From NCBI GenBank assembly GCA_963656065.1, contig CAVKGV010000002.1:124001-188000 (forward strand): DNA of 64,000 bases. Direction: 5' to 3'. Positions 49,283 to 58,747 of this stretch are shown piece by piece. The stretch is from Hallerella sp963656065 (lineage in GTDB: Bacteria; Fibrobacterota; Fibrobacteria; Fibrobacterales; Fibrobacteraceae). A model generated the notes under the pieces. It did no database searches. It was not told the DNA's origin and saw only the letters and a list, made by a program, of their open reading frames with translations. Both the position numbers and the translations under genes were made by a program. Every line of letters starts with the position of its first letter. Position 1 is the stretch's first letter.

Positions 49283-51322
49283 TTATTTCAGGCGGACGGG
49301 AACCGTTGTGCGGTTGCCGTTCTGTACCAGGAGCAGGAAGCCCGCGCCGCGGTAATTCGTTTCGAGCAAAACGGAATTCGTGCCGCGGTTCATCGAGAAT
49401 GTTTTCGACGAGACGATCTGGCCGTTCGGGTTGACGAGGGAGAGCGAAGCGCGACCGGCTGCTGTCGCCACAAACGAAGCGTTTAGCATTCCCGGCTGCA
49501 CGTTTACGTGCATCTTGCCAAAAGTCTTGGCGGTGGGGCTCTTGATGGCGGTTGTCGAAGCGACCAGTTCTCCGCTGGCGATTCCTTCTAGACTTGGAAG
49601 TTTCTTGTTGAAATTTTCCAGGACGATTTCGGTGCCATCCGCCTTGTAAAGGATGATGTTGTCCATTTCAATCGTGCCGGAAACCTGCGTTCCGTAAAGG
49701 TTGAGACCGATTGCTTTCACATCGCTCTTGCTTGTCAGATCAAGTCCGTCGTCATCTAGCGAAACCTTGTATGTCTTCCACGCGGAAGAGATTTCCGATG
49801 CGTCAATGTTGTAATCGCTCCAAGTCCAGGAATTACCGCTCATCGCGAACAGGCTGAGAGATGTCCATGCATATGCATTGCACGATGCCCCCGAGCAAGG
49901 ACCGGCAGAAGAGACGTTGACCTTTGCCTGGAAAGAAATCGCGACGTAATCGCTCCAATCCGCTCCGTTGAGATTGATGCGCATCGTTCCCGTTTCCGAC
50001 GAATCCGACTGGGCGGACGTGTAAGTGATTTTCAGCATTTTGTTGCTTGAGTCAAGGCTTGCTGTTACGAACTTGTCGATGGAATTTCCGGCAAGCGTGT
50101 CCATGTCATAGACTTTGCGCATCGCGTTCAGGACTTCGTAATCGACGATGTCGCCGACATTTCCTTCGAATTTGTCCTGACGATGGATGATGGTCATATT
50201 TCCGTCGCTTTCGTCGCCGGTGTCCCAGACGACCGGAACGATTCCGCGGGACTTCGCCGCAGACGCTACGTAGCCGTACCATGCGGCGCGACCTTCCAAG
50301 TGAAGGCGCAGGTTGTCGCCGGAAATCGTTTCGAGGCGCTTGATTGCTCCCATTTCACCGATGACGACCGGAATGCCCTTTGACGTGAATGCGGATTGGA
50401 GCTTGTCGAACTGGGCGTCGATGTGGCCCTTGGAACCCAGCGATTCGGTCGTCGAACCCATGTTGTGTTTTGTATCCGTCGTGGAATTCATGCCGTCGAA
50501 GTAGAAAAAGCACGATCCCCAGTCCGCATCATCGGTCATCAGGGAATACTGATATGGATAGTAATGTGCTTCCGCCATCGTGTAGCCGTCCCCGGCAGGA
50601 TCCGTCGGGTAGTTGTTTGCGAGAAGTTCGTATTTGTCGATTTCCGTGCGCGGCATCTGGACGATAACTGTGCGGGTGGCGTTGTTTTCGCCCGTTGCGC
50701 GGACCGCCTTGAGACACGCTTCGTGATACTTTTTCAGGACTTTTGCGCGGGCATCGTCAAAGGCCCACTGCCCGTTATCGGCACCGCCATTCCACGGATC
50801 GTTTACACCCGGTTCGTTCGCACTGGCAAAAATCAGATGTTCGTCGTAAGCGGCAAATTTCGTCGCAATCTGCATCCAATAATTTTCTTGGATAGCGGCA
50901 ATCGAATCCGCTTTAATCGTAATTGCGCCCTTCTGATCATAGCCATCCCCGTCAAACACGTGATCTTCGAGCCAACCGTTATCCCAGTGGCTGTTTAGGA
51001 GCGCATACATCCCTTCATTCACGACCATATCGACGACCGTCTTGACCGAATCGAGCCAGCCCGTGTTGATGACTCCGTTTGCCGCGTGGCTGTCCCAGGC
51101 GCAGGGGATGCGGACCGTGTTGAAGCCCGCCGCCTTAATCGCTTTCACATATTCGGCAGTCGGGAACGTATTTCCCCAAGCGGTCGGATCACCCGGAACT
51201 TCCATCGTGTTTCCGATGTTGTAACCCATCCCCATCGGCGAAACAAGATCCGATGATTTGGGCAGGGCGAAAGCCGAACCGGCAAAAGACGCCGCGAGCG
51301 TCAGAGAAATCCAAAGTTTCAT
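49283..51322 (-). CDS. Secreted GH5 endoglucanase (cellulase) with C-terminal binding modules
   Basis: This 679-residue enzyme has a signal peptide (cut after AFA, about residue 19). The GH5 catalytic domain spans about residues 25-410, with acid/base E170 in IFASANEPGV and nucleophile E323 in VVIGEMGAI. A second region (about 425-600), with paired aromatic residues and SGTIEMDNIILYKADGTEI, looks like a CBM11/CBM30-type beta-sandwich. The last 75 residues (SFVATAAGRASLSLVNPNGQIVSS to VPVRLK) resemble the C-terminal secretion/sorting domain seen in many Fibrobacter and Bacteroidota secreted proteins. It cuts beta-1,4-glucan outside the cell. It is a single-gene unit with its own terminator, upstream of the TIGR02147 gene. 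Confidence 0.92.
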   Translation of the reverse strand: MKLWISLTLAASFAGSAFALPKSSDLVSPMGMGYNIGNTMEVPGDPTAWGNTFPTAEYVKAIKAAGFNTVRIPCAWDSHAANGVINTGWLDSVKTVVDMVVNEGMYALLNSHWDNGWLEDHVFDGDGYDQKGAITIKADSIAAIQENYWMQIATKFAAYDEHLIFASANEPGVNDPWNGGADNGQWAFDDARAKVLKKYHEACLKAVRATGENNATRTVIVQMPRTEIDKYELLANNYPTDPAGDGYTMAEAHYYPYQYSLMTDDADWGSCFFYFDGMNSTTDTKHNMGSTTESLGSKGHIDAQFDKLQSAFTSKGIPVVIGEMGAIKRLETISGDNLRLHLEGRAAWYGYVASAAKSRGIVPVVWDTGDESDGNMTIIHRQDKFEGNVGDIVDYEVLNAMRKVYDMDTLAGNSIDKFVTASLDSSNKMLKITYTSAQSDSSETGTMRINLNGADWSDYVAISFQAKVNVSSAGPCSGASCNAYAWTSLSLFAMSGNSWTWSDYNIDASEISSAWKTYKVSLDDDGLDLTSKSDVKAIGLNLYGTQVSGTIEMDNIILYKADGTEIVLENFNKKLPSLEGIASGELVASTTAIKSPTAKTFGKMHVNVQPGMLNASFVATAAGRASLSLVNPNGQIVSSKTFSMNRGTNSVLLETNYRGAGFLLLVQNGNRTTVPVRLK

Positions 51323-51430
51323 GCTGAAACCTCATCTAAAAAGTGGAACTGTATAAATTTAGGCTCTTGCACGTTTCTTGTGCTAAATGTAAAGTTTTGT
51401 TAATTGAAAAACTTTTTGCATTAAAAGGCG

Positions 51431-52435
51431 CTAACCTTCGATTTTTTGCCATTTTAGCGTTTTTCCGGCAAAAAGCGGAACAGCTCCATCGACCGTCTCG
51501 GGAACCGTCCACGGTTTTTCGATATACGAAACGCGTGTTTTCGGCCGCGGAATCCCGTAGAAAGCCGCCCCGAATCCGGCGACAAAATCGGCAAGCCTTT
51601 CCAAATGCCCGCTGTGTTCGAAAATTTCGATGAGAAGCGGAACGGCGACCGGTGCGGAATACACGCCTGCAGCGCCGCAGGGACCTTCCTTCTTCCCCTT
51701 TTCGTGCGGTGCGGAATCCGAACCGAAAAAGAACTTCGGGTTCCCGCTGAATGCGGCTTTCCGGAGAGCTTCGCGATCCTCGGGTCGCTTCGGGAGGGGT
51801 TTGCAAAAATGGTGCGGCATGAGCGATCCGCCGACCACGTCGTCGAGCGTGTGGAGCAGATGGTGCACGGTAATCGTTGCGGCTACGTTTTCCGGCAGGC
51901 GGAAAACGGCATCAACCGCAGCGCATGTGGAAAGATGTTCAAAGACGATTTTCAGGCGGGGAAATTCCCTTGCCAAAAATTCCACCCGATGGATAAAATC
52001 CCGTTCGCGGTCCAGGCAAAAAGCGCCCGGTTCTTCACCGTGGATGCAAAGCACAAGCCCGAGCTTTTCCATTTCCGAAACGACAGGAAGGATGGATTCA
52101 AAGTCCGAAACGCCGTCTTCGCTGTTCGTGGTAACTCCCGCCGGATAATATTTCCCGGCGACAGCTCCCGTAAGTTTCATCTGTTTTAAATCTTCCGGCG
52201 TATATTTCGCGTTCAGCTTGAATGTCATCAGCAACCCGAGTTCCGGTGCGGAGCTTTGAATTTCTTTTCGGTAATCCTCGATTGCCGCGGCGCTCGAAAT
52301 CGGCGGAACGGTATTCGGCATCACCAAAATCCTTCCAAATTCCCGCGCAACGGTCTTTGCATAGTTTTTGAGCAAATCGCCTTGGCGCAAGTGCACATGG
52401 AAATCGTCGGGGGTCGGCAGTTCAAACGTTTTCAT
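51431..52435 (-). CDS. pyrC: Dihydroorotase PyrC
   Basis: This 334-residue class II-type dihydroorotase closes carbamoyl-aspartate to dihydroorotate in pyrimidine synthesis. The metal-binding DDFHVHLRQ (about 9-17), carboxylated lysine region GAVAGKYYPAG (about 90-100), HGE (about 136-138) and FFFGSDSAPHEKGKKEGPCGAAG (about 231-253) are all in place. ATG 52435 was chosen over the TTG three codons upstream because it matches the family start. It is divergent from rsmA by 58 bases. Confidence 0.96.
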   Translation of the reverse strand: MKTFELPTPDDFHVHLRQGDLLKNYAKTVAREFGRILVMPNTVPPISSAAAIEDYRKEIQSSAPELGLLMTFKLNAKYTPEDLKQMKLTGAVAGKYYPAGVTTNSEDGVSDFESILPVVSEMEKLGLVLCIHGEEPGAFCLDRERDFIHRVEFLAREFPRLKIVFEHLSTCAAVDAVFRLPENVAATITVHHLLHTLDDVVGGSLMPHHFCKPLPKRPEDREALRKAAFSGNPKFFFGSDSAPHEKGKKEGPCGAAGVYSAPVAVPLLIEIFEHSGHLERLADFVAGFGAAFYGIPRPKTRVSYIEKPWTVPETVDGAVPLFAGKTLKWQKIEG

Positions 52436-52493
52436 GGAAAGCAATGTAGAAATCAGAATTGTCTCCCGCTTCCAATTCCTATCTTTTTAAACC

Positions 52494-53276
52494 ATGGACA
52501 GAGATCGTCGGCGCCGTTTTGGGCAAAATTTTTTGGATGCGGAAACAGCAAGTCTCATCGCATCGGACATTCCGCTTGAAGCGGGAAGTTCCATTTTGGA
52601 AATAGGCCCGGGCCACGGGGCGCTCACGGAACATCTGCTCGCTCGGGGCGTTCCCGTCACGGCGGTCGAAGTCGATGAAGAATGTGTCGCGGTTCTCCGG
52701 GAAAAATTCTCTGGAAACCCGAATTTCCGGGTCGTGAACCAGGATATTTTGAAATTTCCGATGGACGAATGGCTCAAAACGAATCCAAGACCCTGGCTCG
52801 CCGGAAACTTGCCGTATAACATTTCGACGGGAATCGTGGCAAGTGTCATGCCGCTCTTGAAAAAGACTCTCGGGTTTATGTGCATGGTCCAGCTCGAAGT
52901 CGCGGAACGTTTCTGTGCGGAACCGCATACAAGAAGCTATGGAAGCCTTTCCGTCTGGATCCGCGCCCATGCGACCGGGAAAATCATCCGAAAAATCGGA
53001 CCGGAACATTTTACGCCGCGACCGAACGTCTTGAGCGCCACGGTCCTCTTTTCGCCGCGTCCCGACCCGCTCGAAGCGCCTCCGGAATTTTTCGAATTTG
53101 TGCAGAGCGCATTTTCCCAAAAGAGGAAAGTGATCACGAATGCTCTTTCAGCGCGTTTTGAAAAGGCGAAAGTTTTAAAAGCCTTGGAACGTTCGGGGCT
53201 TTCTCCGAATGCCCGCGCCGAAGAACTTTCTCCGGAAGAGCTGCTCCTTTTGCACGAGACGCTGCTTGGAAATTAG
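52494..53276 (+). CDS. rsmA: 16S rRNA (adenine1518-N6/adenine1519-N6)-dimethyltransferase RsmA (KsgA)
   Basis: This 260-residue Rossmann methyltransferase dimethylates two adjacent adenines near the 3' end of 16S rRNA. The SAM motif ILEIGPGHGALTEHLL (about 34-49) and catalytic NLPYNIS (105-111) are clear, with FTPRPNVLSATV (about 168-180) after. Length matches the family. It is a single gene, convergent with the SIMPL gene. Confidence 0.95.
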   Translation: MDRDRRRRFGQNFLDAETASLIASDIPLEAGSSILEIGPGHGALTEHLLARGVPVTAVEVDEECVAVLREKFSGNPNFRVVNQDILKFPMDEWLKTNPRPWLAGNLPYNISTGIVASVMPLLKKTLGFMCMVQLEVAERFCAEPHTRSYGSLSVWIRAHATGKIIRKIGPEHFTPRPNVLSATVLFSPRPDPLEAPPEFFEFVQSAFSQKRKVITNALSARFEKAKVLKALERSGLSPNARAEELSPEELLLLHETLLGN

Positions 53277-53281
53277 CGGAA

Positions 53282-54019
53282 TTACTGCAGCTTGAATTTC
53301 ATCGTCACGCTGGCGCTGATTTCGATTTTCTGTTCTGGAATCGCAGCTCTGGACATTTTCCGTGCGCCGCCGAGCATGTTCGCTCCATCGTAATAGACTG
53401 CAGTTTCAAAAGTATTCATCGATGAATTTTCGTCGCCAATGGACAGCACTTTTCCGAGCTTCTTTTCGGAGGCTTCCGCCAGGGCTTTTGCTTTTTCCGT
53501 CGCTTCTTTTACCGCGGCACGATAGACTTCGTTCTTCTTTTCGGTGGCGGATGAAAGCTCCGGAATCGATTGGGTGATTTCCAAATCCCGAATCATGGCG
53601 ATGCCTTTGATGAATTCCGAAACTTTGGACGGATCCGTCAGATTCACGGAAATATCCTGGGAAATTTCAAATCCGTCGGGAATCCGCTTGTTGTTTTCCC
53701 ATTTCCACGCCTTTTCGAGCGAGAACTGCTTGACGGAGACACTGTCCGTCGGGACGCCTAGCGTCTTGACGAATTCAACGAGTTCCGCGCTTGCGGCGAT
53801 GTTCGCTTCGATGAGTGCGCTCTTTTCCGCTCCGCGCTTTTCATACCGCAGAGCGTACCGGATGTTCGTCGGGCTGAAACTTTTGGAATGCGCCGCCGAA
53901 ACGGTCAAAATTCCAGAATCATCGGAGGAAATTTTGCGGGGAGCCTTTGGCGTGTGGACGATATAGACGACGGCAATAATGGTCAGGCAAAGGGCGATAA
54001 ATCCTGCGAGTAACTTCAT
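53282..54019 (-). CDS. SIMPL domain (DUF541) envelope protein
   Basis: This 245-residue protein has one N-terminal membrane segment (residues 4-22) and then a SIMPL/DUF541 domain (about 38-245). Family features are the early GILTVSAAHSKSFSPTNI strand region, the long central helix KEATEKAKALAEASEKKLGKVLSIGD (about 172-197) and the terminal strand IEISASVTMKFKL. Relatives are periplasmic and linked to stress resistance; the biochemical role is unknown. It is convergent with rsmA (5-base gap). Confidence 0.88.
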   Translation of the reverse strand: MKLLAGFIALCLTIIAVVYIVHTPKAPRKISSDDSGILTVSAAHSKSFSPTNIRYALRYEKRGAEKSALIEANIAASAELVEFVKTLGVPTDSVSVKQFSLEKAWKWENNKRIPDGFEISQDISVNLTDPSKVSEFIKGIAMIRDLEITQSIPELSSATEKKNEVYRAAVKEATEKAKALAEASEKKLGKVLSIGDENSSMNTFETAVYYDGANMLGGARKMSRAAIPEQKIEISASVTMKFKLQ

Positions 54020-54113
54020 ACGGCCTCTTGGAAATGAGATTTTCCTTAAAATACGAATTTATCTGTGGAAAGGAAATGGGTTGCCGAGCTAATTCCTATC
54101 TATATTTAGATAT

Positions 54114-55574
54114 ATGAAAATTTCCGTAAACGACATGATGTCTTCGAGCGGCGTCGGCTTTGGAACGAGCGGCGCCCGCGGGCTTGTCACCCAGATGACC
54201 GATTTTGTCTGCTACAGTTATGCGCATGCGTTCCTTGCGTACTGCGAAAAAAATTATCCTTCGGAAAAGACGGTTGCGATTGCGGGCGATTTGCGTCCGA
54301 GTACGGGGAGGATTCTCCGGTCCGTGGCGACGGCGGCAGAGGATTCGGGTTGGAAAGTTATCTACGGCGGTCGGATTCCCAGCCCGGCGATTGCGCTTTA
54401 CGGAATCGAGAAGGCGCTCCCGACTATCATGGTGACGGGAAGCCACATCCCGGCGGACCGGAACGGCATCAAGTTCAACCACCCGAAAGGGGAAATTTCC
54501 AAAACGGATGAATCCGGGATTCGCTCCGAAAATTTTGAACTGGACGCTTCGAAATTCGGCGATGACGGAATGCTCAAAAATCCCGCCGAATTGCCGGTCG
54601 AAAATCCCGAAGCCCGTGAAAACTATAAACGGCGCTATCTGGATTTCTTCGGGGAAAATTCCCTGTCCGGATTGACCGTCGGCATGTACCAGCATTCGGC
54701 TGTCGGGCGCGATATCATCACGGATGTTTTGAAAAAGCTCGGGGCGTTTGTCGTGACGCTTGGACGGTCGGAAGTTTTTGTCCCGGTCGATACGGAAGCG
54801 GTCCGCCCGGAAGATGTGACGCTCGGAGCGGAATGGGCGAAACGAGGCCTCGATGCGATAGTCAGCACCGACGGCGACAGCGACCGTCCGCTATTTGCCG
54901 ATGCGACGGGCAAGTGGATTCGCGGGGACGTTCTCGGAATCCTTGCTGCAAAGGTCCTCGGAATCGATCGGATTGCGACTCCGGTAAGTTGCAACACGGC
55001 CCTTGAAAAATGTGGATTTTTTGAACGGACGCTCCGCACACGCATCGGAAGCCCATACGTTATCGCCGGAATGCAGGAGCTCGACGCCGACGGGAAAACG
55101 GTTGCCGGCTACGAAGCGAACGGCGGATTCCTGCTCGAAACGGACATCGCCTTAGACGGAAAGGTCTTGAAGGCGCTCCCGACGAGAGACGCTCTCCTCC
55201 CGCAGATCGCCGTTCTTGTCGCGGCAAAGAAACAGAAATTAGGCGTGGAAGATTTGTTCAAGTCCTTGCCGAAACGCTTCACCGCAAGCGACCGCGTGAA
55301 AGAATTTCCCACCGAAAAAGGTCGGGCGAAGGTTTCCGAAATCGCCGAAAAAAATCTAGGCGAAGCCTATTTCGGGCATCTCGCCGGGAAAATCGTCTCG
55401 ACCGATGTGACGGACGGTTTCCGGATGACTTTTGACAGCGGCGACATTATCCATTTGCGTCCGAGCGGAAATGCTCCGGAACTTCGCTGCTACGTGGAAT
55501 GCGATTCTGCAGCCCGCGCCGAGGAATTCAAGGAAAAAGTTCTCGCCGTGATGCAGGAATGGAAAAACGCGTAA
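54114..55574 (+). CDS. Phosphomannomutase/phosphoglucomutase family protein
   Basis: This 486-residue alpha-D-phosphohexomutase has all four family sites. These are the phosphoserine loop TGSHIP with S110, the metal loop STDGDSDRPLF (about 248-258), the sugar loop GYEANGGF (about 329-336) and the phosphate-binding loop RPSGNAPELRCYVE (about 448-461). It moves phosphate between C6 and C1 of glucose or mannose, feeding sugar-nucleotide or glycogen pathways. The choice between glucose and mannose cannot be made from these motifs. It is followed 39 bases later by the PorV/PorQ-like gene. Confidence 0.92.
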   Translation: MKISVNDMMSSSGVGFGTSGARGLVTQMTDFVCYSYAHAFLAYCEKNYPSEKTVAIAGDLRPSTGRILRSVATAAEDSGWKVIYGGRIPSPAIALYGIEKALPTIMVTGSHIPADRNGIKFNHPKGEISKTDESGIRSENFELDASKFGDDGMLKNPAELPVENPEARENYKRRYLDFFGENSLSGLTVGMYQHSAVGRDIITDVLKKLGAFVVTLGRSEVFVPVDTEAVRPEDVTLGAEWAKRGLDAIVSTDGDSDRPLFADATGKWIRGDVLGILAAKVLGIDRIATPVSCNTALEKCGFFERTLRTRIGSPYVIAGMQELDADGKTVAGYEANGGFLLETDIALDGKVLKALPTRDALLPQIAVLVAAKKQKLGVEDLFKSLPKRFTASDRVKEFPTEKGRAKVSEIAEKNLGEAYFGHLAGKIVSTDVTDGFRMTFDSGDIIHLRPSGNAPELRCYVECDSAARAEEFKEKVLAVMQEWKNA

Positions 55575-55613
55575 ATTTCTGCGTCGTCCGTTTTAATTTT
55601 ATATGTTTACGCC

Positions 55614-56528
55614 ATGAATTTCAAACGATCCGTCTTTTTTGCGTTCCTCTGCGCCGCGACATGTTTTGCGGGTGGCAGGTTTTGGAATGTCGATCAGGGC
55701 GGAACGACGATGAAGTTCTTGTCGCTTTCGACGTCTCCGCGGTCGGCGGCTCTTGCCGGAGCGGGCGTTGCCATGCCGAACGGCTTCTCGGAAGTTTCCC
55801 GGAATCCCTTGGCGACTGCATCCTCGGACGTTCCCCAGGCGGGCATTGAACACGTCCGGTTTTCGAGTCGCATCGATGCGAAACTTACGTCCGTCTATTT
55901 CGGCATGCCTTTTAAATATTTGAATACAAGCGCTGCGGTGGAATATCTGGGCTACGGCGATATCGAGGGCCGCGACGAGGAAGGTTTCAAGACCGACGAT
56001 TACGGGGCGATGGCATGGGCGCTCCAGCTCGGTGTCGGCAGCAAGCCTTCTGTTTTTAATTGGGCGGTTTCCGCGCGGTTCGCTTCGCAGACAATCGACA
56101 ATGCGACAGCGATTGCGTTTCTCGCCGACGGCGGCGCAAGCTTTCGGTTGAATCGCTACATCACATTTGGCGCGACCGTTACGAATTTCGGCTGGGTTTC
56201 CGAATACGAGTCGGAAAAAGAATCCGCTCCGATGGCGCTTTCGGCGGGAATTTCGGGAACTCACCCCATTTTCGATATTTTCGATTTGGCTCTCCACGTG
56301 GACGCCTATCGCCGGGCGGATTACGATGCGGAATGGCGCTTCGGTTCCGAACTTCTGTATAAAAAGACCCTTGCGTTTCGGGTCGGGTATGCGTATCGCG
56401 GTGAAACGGAAAGCGGCGTCTCGGCGGGTCTCGGACTTGTCTTTGGCCGCATCCGCTTCGATTACGCCTACGCGTCAAATCCCGTTCTGGACGGGAACCA
56501 TCTTTTCCATCTGGGAATCGGGTTTTAG
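55614..56528 (+). CDS. PorV/PorQ-family outer-membrane beta-barrel protein
   Basis: This 304-residue protein has a signal peptide (cut after CFA, about residue 19) and begins its mature part with MKFLSLSTSPRSAALAGAGVAMPNG (about 33-57), the signature of the PorV/PorQ family of FadL-like barrels. Alternating strands continue to the C-terminal FHLGIGF, a typical barrel end. In Bacteroidota such proteins belong to type IX secretion. Fibrobacterota also carry PorV-like proteins and C-terminal sorting tails, so a role in secretion of the hydrolases is possible but unproven. Confidence 0.8.
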   Translation: MNFKRSVFFAFLCAATCFAGGRFWNVDQGGTTMKFLSLSTSPRSAALAGAGVAMPNGFSEVSRNPLATASSDVPQAGIEHVRFSSRIDAKLTSVYFGMPFKYLNTSAAVEYLGYGDIEGRDEEGFKTDDYGAMAWALQLGVGSKPSVFNWAVSARFASQTIDNATAIAFLADGGASFRLNRYITFGATVTNFGWVSEYESEKESAPMALSAGISGTHPIFDIFDLALHVDAYRRADYDAEWRFGSELLYKKTLAFRVGYAYRGETESGVSAGLGLVFGRIRFDYAYASNPVLDGNHLFHLGIGF

Positions 56529-56736
56529 GTGAAGAACAGTTGAAACGTTCCAAATAAAAAACGGCCAATTCCAACAAACGGAATTGCGTATATCAATGTA
56601 TTCTTCGCCTCGGTTATAATGAGAGCCGCGCTATTTTCCTCAGGGGCAATGTTTTTGGCGGAGACGTCTTTTCTTGCTTTTAGGGAATGAAAATTTGACC
56701 TATATGCCAAAAATTGTGGCGTATAGGTCAAAATTT
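56529..56736. other. Spacer with a long hairpin after the small repeat protein gene
   Basis: A 68-codon minus-strand frame (56525-56731) begins with TTG inside the hairpin and has no ribosome-binding site, so it was not called. The rest shows no gene. Confidence 0.5.
56694..56732. terminator. 16-bp hairpin just after the small repeat protein gene (minus strand)
   Basis: TTTGACCTATATGCCA pairs with TGGCGTATAGGTCAAA (one G-T pair) across a seven-base loop. It lies a few bases past the stop codon of the 60-residue gene. A/T-rich tracts flank both sides (AAATTTT), so it is a likely but weak terminator. Confidence 0.55.
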
Positions 56737-56919
56737 TTAAACGAATTTTGTAAATTGTGTCATTCCTTTTTCATTGTAAGTGTAAAGAGTGGAACCATTG
56801 CGAACAGTGAATGTTGATGCGGTGAAGCCGACAAGTTCGCCAAATTTTGTACATATTGTATAACCTCGTTCGTCATAAACGTAGACGGTTGAACCTTTTT
56901 GCTGTGCGCTTCCTATCAT
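56737..56919 (-). CDS. Small protein of two repeated beta-type units, 60 residues
   Basis: A strong AAAGGAG lies 7 bases before ATG 56919. The 60-residue product contains two related units, GSTVYVYDERGYTICTKFGELVGFTASTF and GSTLYTYNEKGMTQFTKF, sharing the pattern GST(V/L)Y-x-Y(D/N)E(R/K)G. I have the impression of similar small proteins elsewhere but cannot name the family. It has no signal peptide. It is transcribed alone between the PorV-like and thioesterase genes. The regular repeats suggest a small beta-sheet domain. Confidence 0.68.
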   Translation of the reverse strand: MIGSAQQKGSTVYVYDERGYTICTKFGELVGFTASTFTVRNGSTLYTYNEKGMTQFTKFV

Positions 56920-57076
56920 AAGGATTCTCCTTTGGGCTTAGCCCTTTTTGTTTTTCCGTTCAAATGAACGGACTTTTTATATGTAAGTAAAAAAAAAGCT
57001 CCGTCAAGGGATTTTGGAAAAAAATCGTCTTTTTAAAGTCTTCACTATAAAATTTCGGATTTTCTAGATTTTTGCT

Positions 57077-57841
57077 ATGCCTTTTTGTGAAACATTTTCC
57101 CGCCGCTATGATGACGACGGTTTTACTTTTCGAGTTGAGAGCCGCATAGCCTATACGGAATGCGGTCCGGACGGTTCGCTCAGCCTGTTCGATTTTTTGC
57201 GCAAGACGACGGACATTTCCTCGGAAGATATTTTCCATCGCGGGACGTCGATGCCTTTTCTCGTGGAACACGGATTTGCACGACTCCTTGCGCGGTCGGT
57301 CTTTCGTTTTCACCGGATGCCGAAAATCAACGAGCGCGTCGAATGGGTGACAACCGAATGGAAAGCGGAATCGTGGCAGTTTGTGCGCGAGTACAAAGTC
57401 AAGAGCGAAAGCGGCGAACTTTTGGTCTCGGGGCTTTCCAAGTGGCTTCTCACCGATTTTAAAACCCGGAAAATTCTCCCGGTCAAGGCGATTCTCCCGT
57501 TTCGAAAATTGAACACGGTTCCGTTTGAATCGGACGGCCTTTCTTGCGGGAAAATCCTCGTGCCGGACACGCTCGAAAAAGTCGGTGAACAGAAAATCAT
57601 GCGTTCGCACCTGGACGGAAACAATCACACGGACAACGCCTTTTACGGAGCTTTCATCGTGAACGCGTTGCCGGCGGAAATTGCTGAACGCCCGTTAATT
57701 GAATTCCGCATAAATTATTCGAAAGAGCTGCTCCTCGGAGAAACCGTAGAAATGTTCTTGGCGAAAACGGGCGAAAACCGGTATATTGTCGTCGGAAAGA
57801 AAAACGATGAAGTGGCTTTTGCAAGCGAGCTTGTGTTTTGA
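57077..57841 (+). CDS. Acyl-ACP thioesterase (double hot-dog fold)
   Basis: This 254-residue protein of the acyl-ACP thioesterase family has two hot-dog halves. The catalytic region SHLDGNNHTDNAFY (about 177-190) carries the Asp, Asn and His pattern of the family. It releases free fatty acids from acyl carrier protein. It heads a run of lipid genes on the same strand, with a 54-base gap to the DUF2334 gene. With the acyl-CoA synthetase downstream, free acids could be re-activated or exported for a specific product. Confidence 0.9.
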   Translation: MPFCETFSRRYDDDGFTFRVESRIAYTECGPDGSLSLFDFLRKTTDISSEDIFHRGTSMPFLVEHGFARLLARSVFRFHRMPKINERVEWVTTEWKAESWQFVREYKVKSESGELLVSGLSKWLLTDFKTRKILPVKAILPFRKLNTVPFESDGLSCGKILVPDTLEKVGEQKIMRSHLDGNNHTDNAFYGAFIVNALPAEIAERPLIEFRINYSKELLLGETVEMFLAKTGENRYIVVGKKNDEVAFASELVF

Positions 57842-57895
57842 CGGCAGGCCGTCGCGGCTTTTTCTATTTTAAGTCTAATCATAGGAGAATTTTGA

Positions 57896-58720
57896 ATGGA
57901 ACTCAACAAGGATATCGCCGACATTTCCGCTGCCGAGGCGGAAAATTTTAAAGGCAAGAGATTCATCCTTTGCTATCACGATTTCAACATCAAGAATTTT
58001 GAAAAGGCGCTTGTCCAGATAGACAAGATTTCCGCGGTGACGGCGTCTCCGATTTCTGTCGCGGTCGTCCCGTCTGTCGGAGCGGCTCCCGAAGACGAAC
58101 GCGAACGTTTCTCGGATGCGATTGAAAAAATCCGGAAGGACGGTCACGAGCTTTTGCTCCACGGTGCGCGCCATTTTGCAAATCTCGGCAAGGAACGCTC
58201 TGTCTTTGGCAAGAGCGCCCTTATGCTTTCGGGAAACGTGGCGGAATTTGCGGGACTCTCCGAACAGGAGTCCCAGGCGCTTCTCGACCGCTCGATCGCC
58301 CTGTGGCGCGGTCTCGGGCAGGATACGCTTCCCGTCGGATTCGTTCCCCCGGCCTGGTATGACAACAACTTCTTAAAGGACCAGGTTCTCGCAAAGTTCA
58401 ACACATACGAAGACAGAACGTCCATCTACAAGAAGCACGACCTGGTCGTTTCGCTCGACGAAAACGAAATCGAGTCCGAACCTTCGAAGAAGGACGATGT
58501 GGAAAAGTTCCTTTCGTTCGGCATCAGCTTTGCCGGCCTTCCGGAAATTTCGCTCGGCGTGGCGCAGACTTCGGCCTGCCTCACGATCCAGGCTCCGCTC
58601 GGGACTCCGCGTCTCACGATCCACAATGCGGATTTCACCACGATCGGGGAACTGCGCATCCTGAATCTTGTCCGTTATGCGCTTTCCAAACGGGAAAAAA
58701 TCTTCTACCGCGACCTGTAG
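57896..58720 (+). CDS. DUF2334 polysaccharide-deacetylase-like protein
   Basis: This 274-residue protein has the NodB/deacetylase-like beginning FILCYHDFN (about 23-31) and the second motif HELLLHGARHF (about 83-93), which provide the Asp and His metal ligands. Later PVGFVPPAWYDN (about 147-158) matches the family. It has no signal peptide, so it may act on a cytoplasmic lipid-linked sugar. It lies between the thioesterase and acyl-CoA synthetase genes, which suggests a glycolipid substrate. It has a TAGGAG site before ATG. Confidence 0.8.
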   Translation: MELNKDIADISAAEAENFKGKRFILCYHDFNIKNFEKALVQIDKISAVTASPISVAVVPSVGAAPEDERERFSDAIEKIRKDGHELLLHGARHFANLGKERSVFGKSALMLSGNVAEFAGLSEQESQALLDRSIALWRGLGQDTLPVGFVPPAWYDNNFLKDQVLAKFNTYEDRTSIYKKHDLVVSLDENEIESEPSKKDDVEKFLSFGISFAGLPEISLGVAQTSACLTIQAPLGTPRLTIHNADFTTIGELRILNLVRYALSKREKIFYRDL

Positions 58721-58747
58721 TTTCGCGGAAATGCAACCGAGGTTTTT

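Noticed and set aside
56525..56731. A 68-codon minus-strand frame between the PorV-like gene and the small repeat protein
   Set aside because: Its TTG start lies inside a hairpin, there is no ribosome-binding site, and the content is unconvincing.
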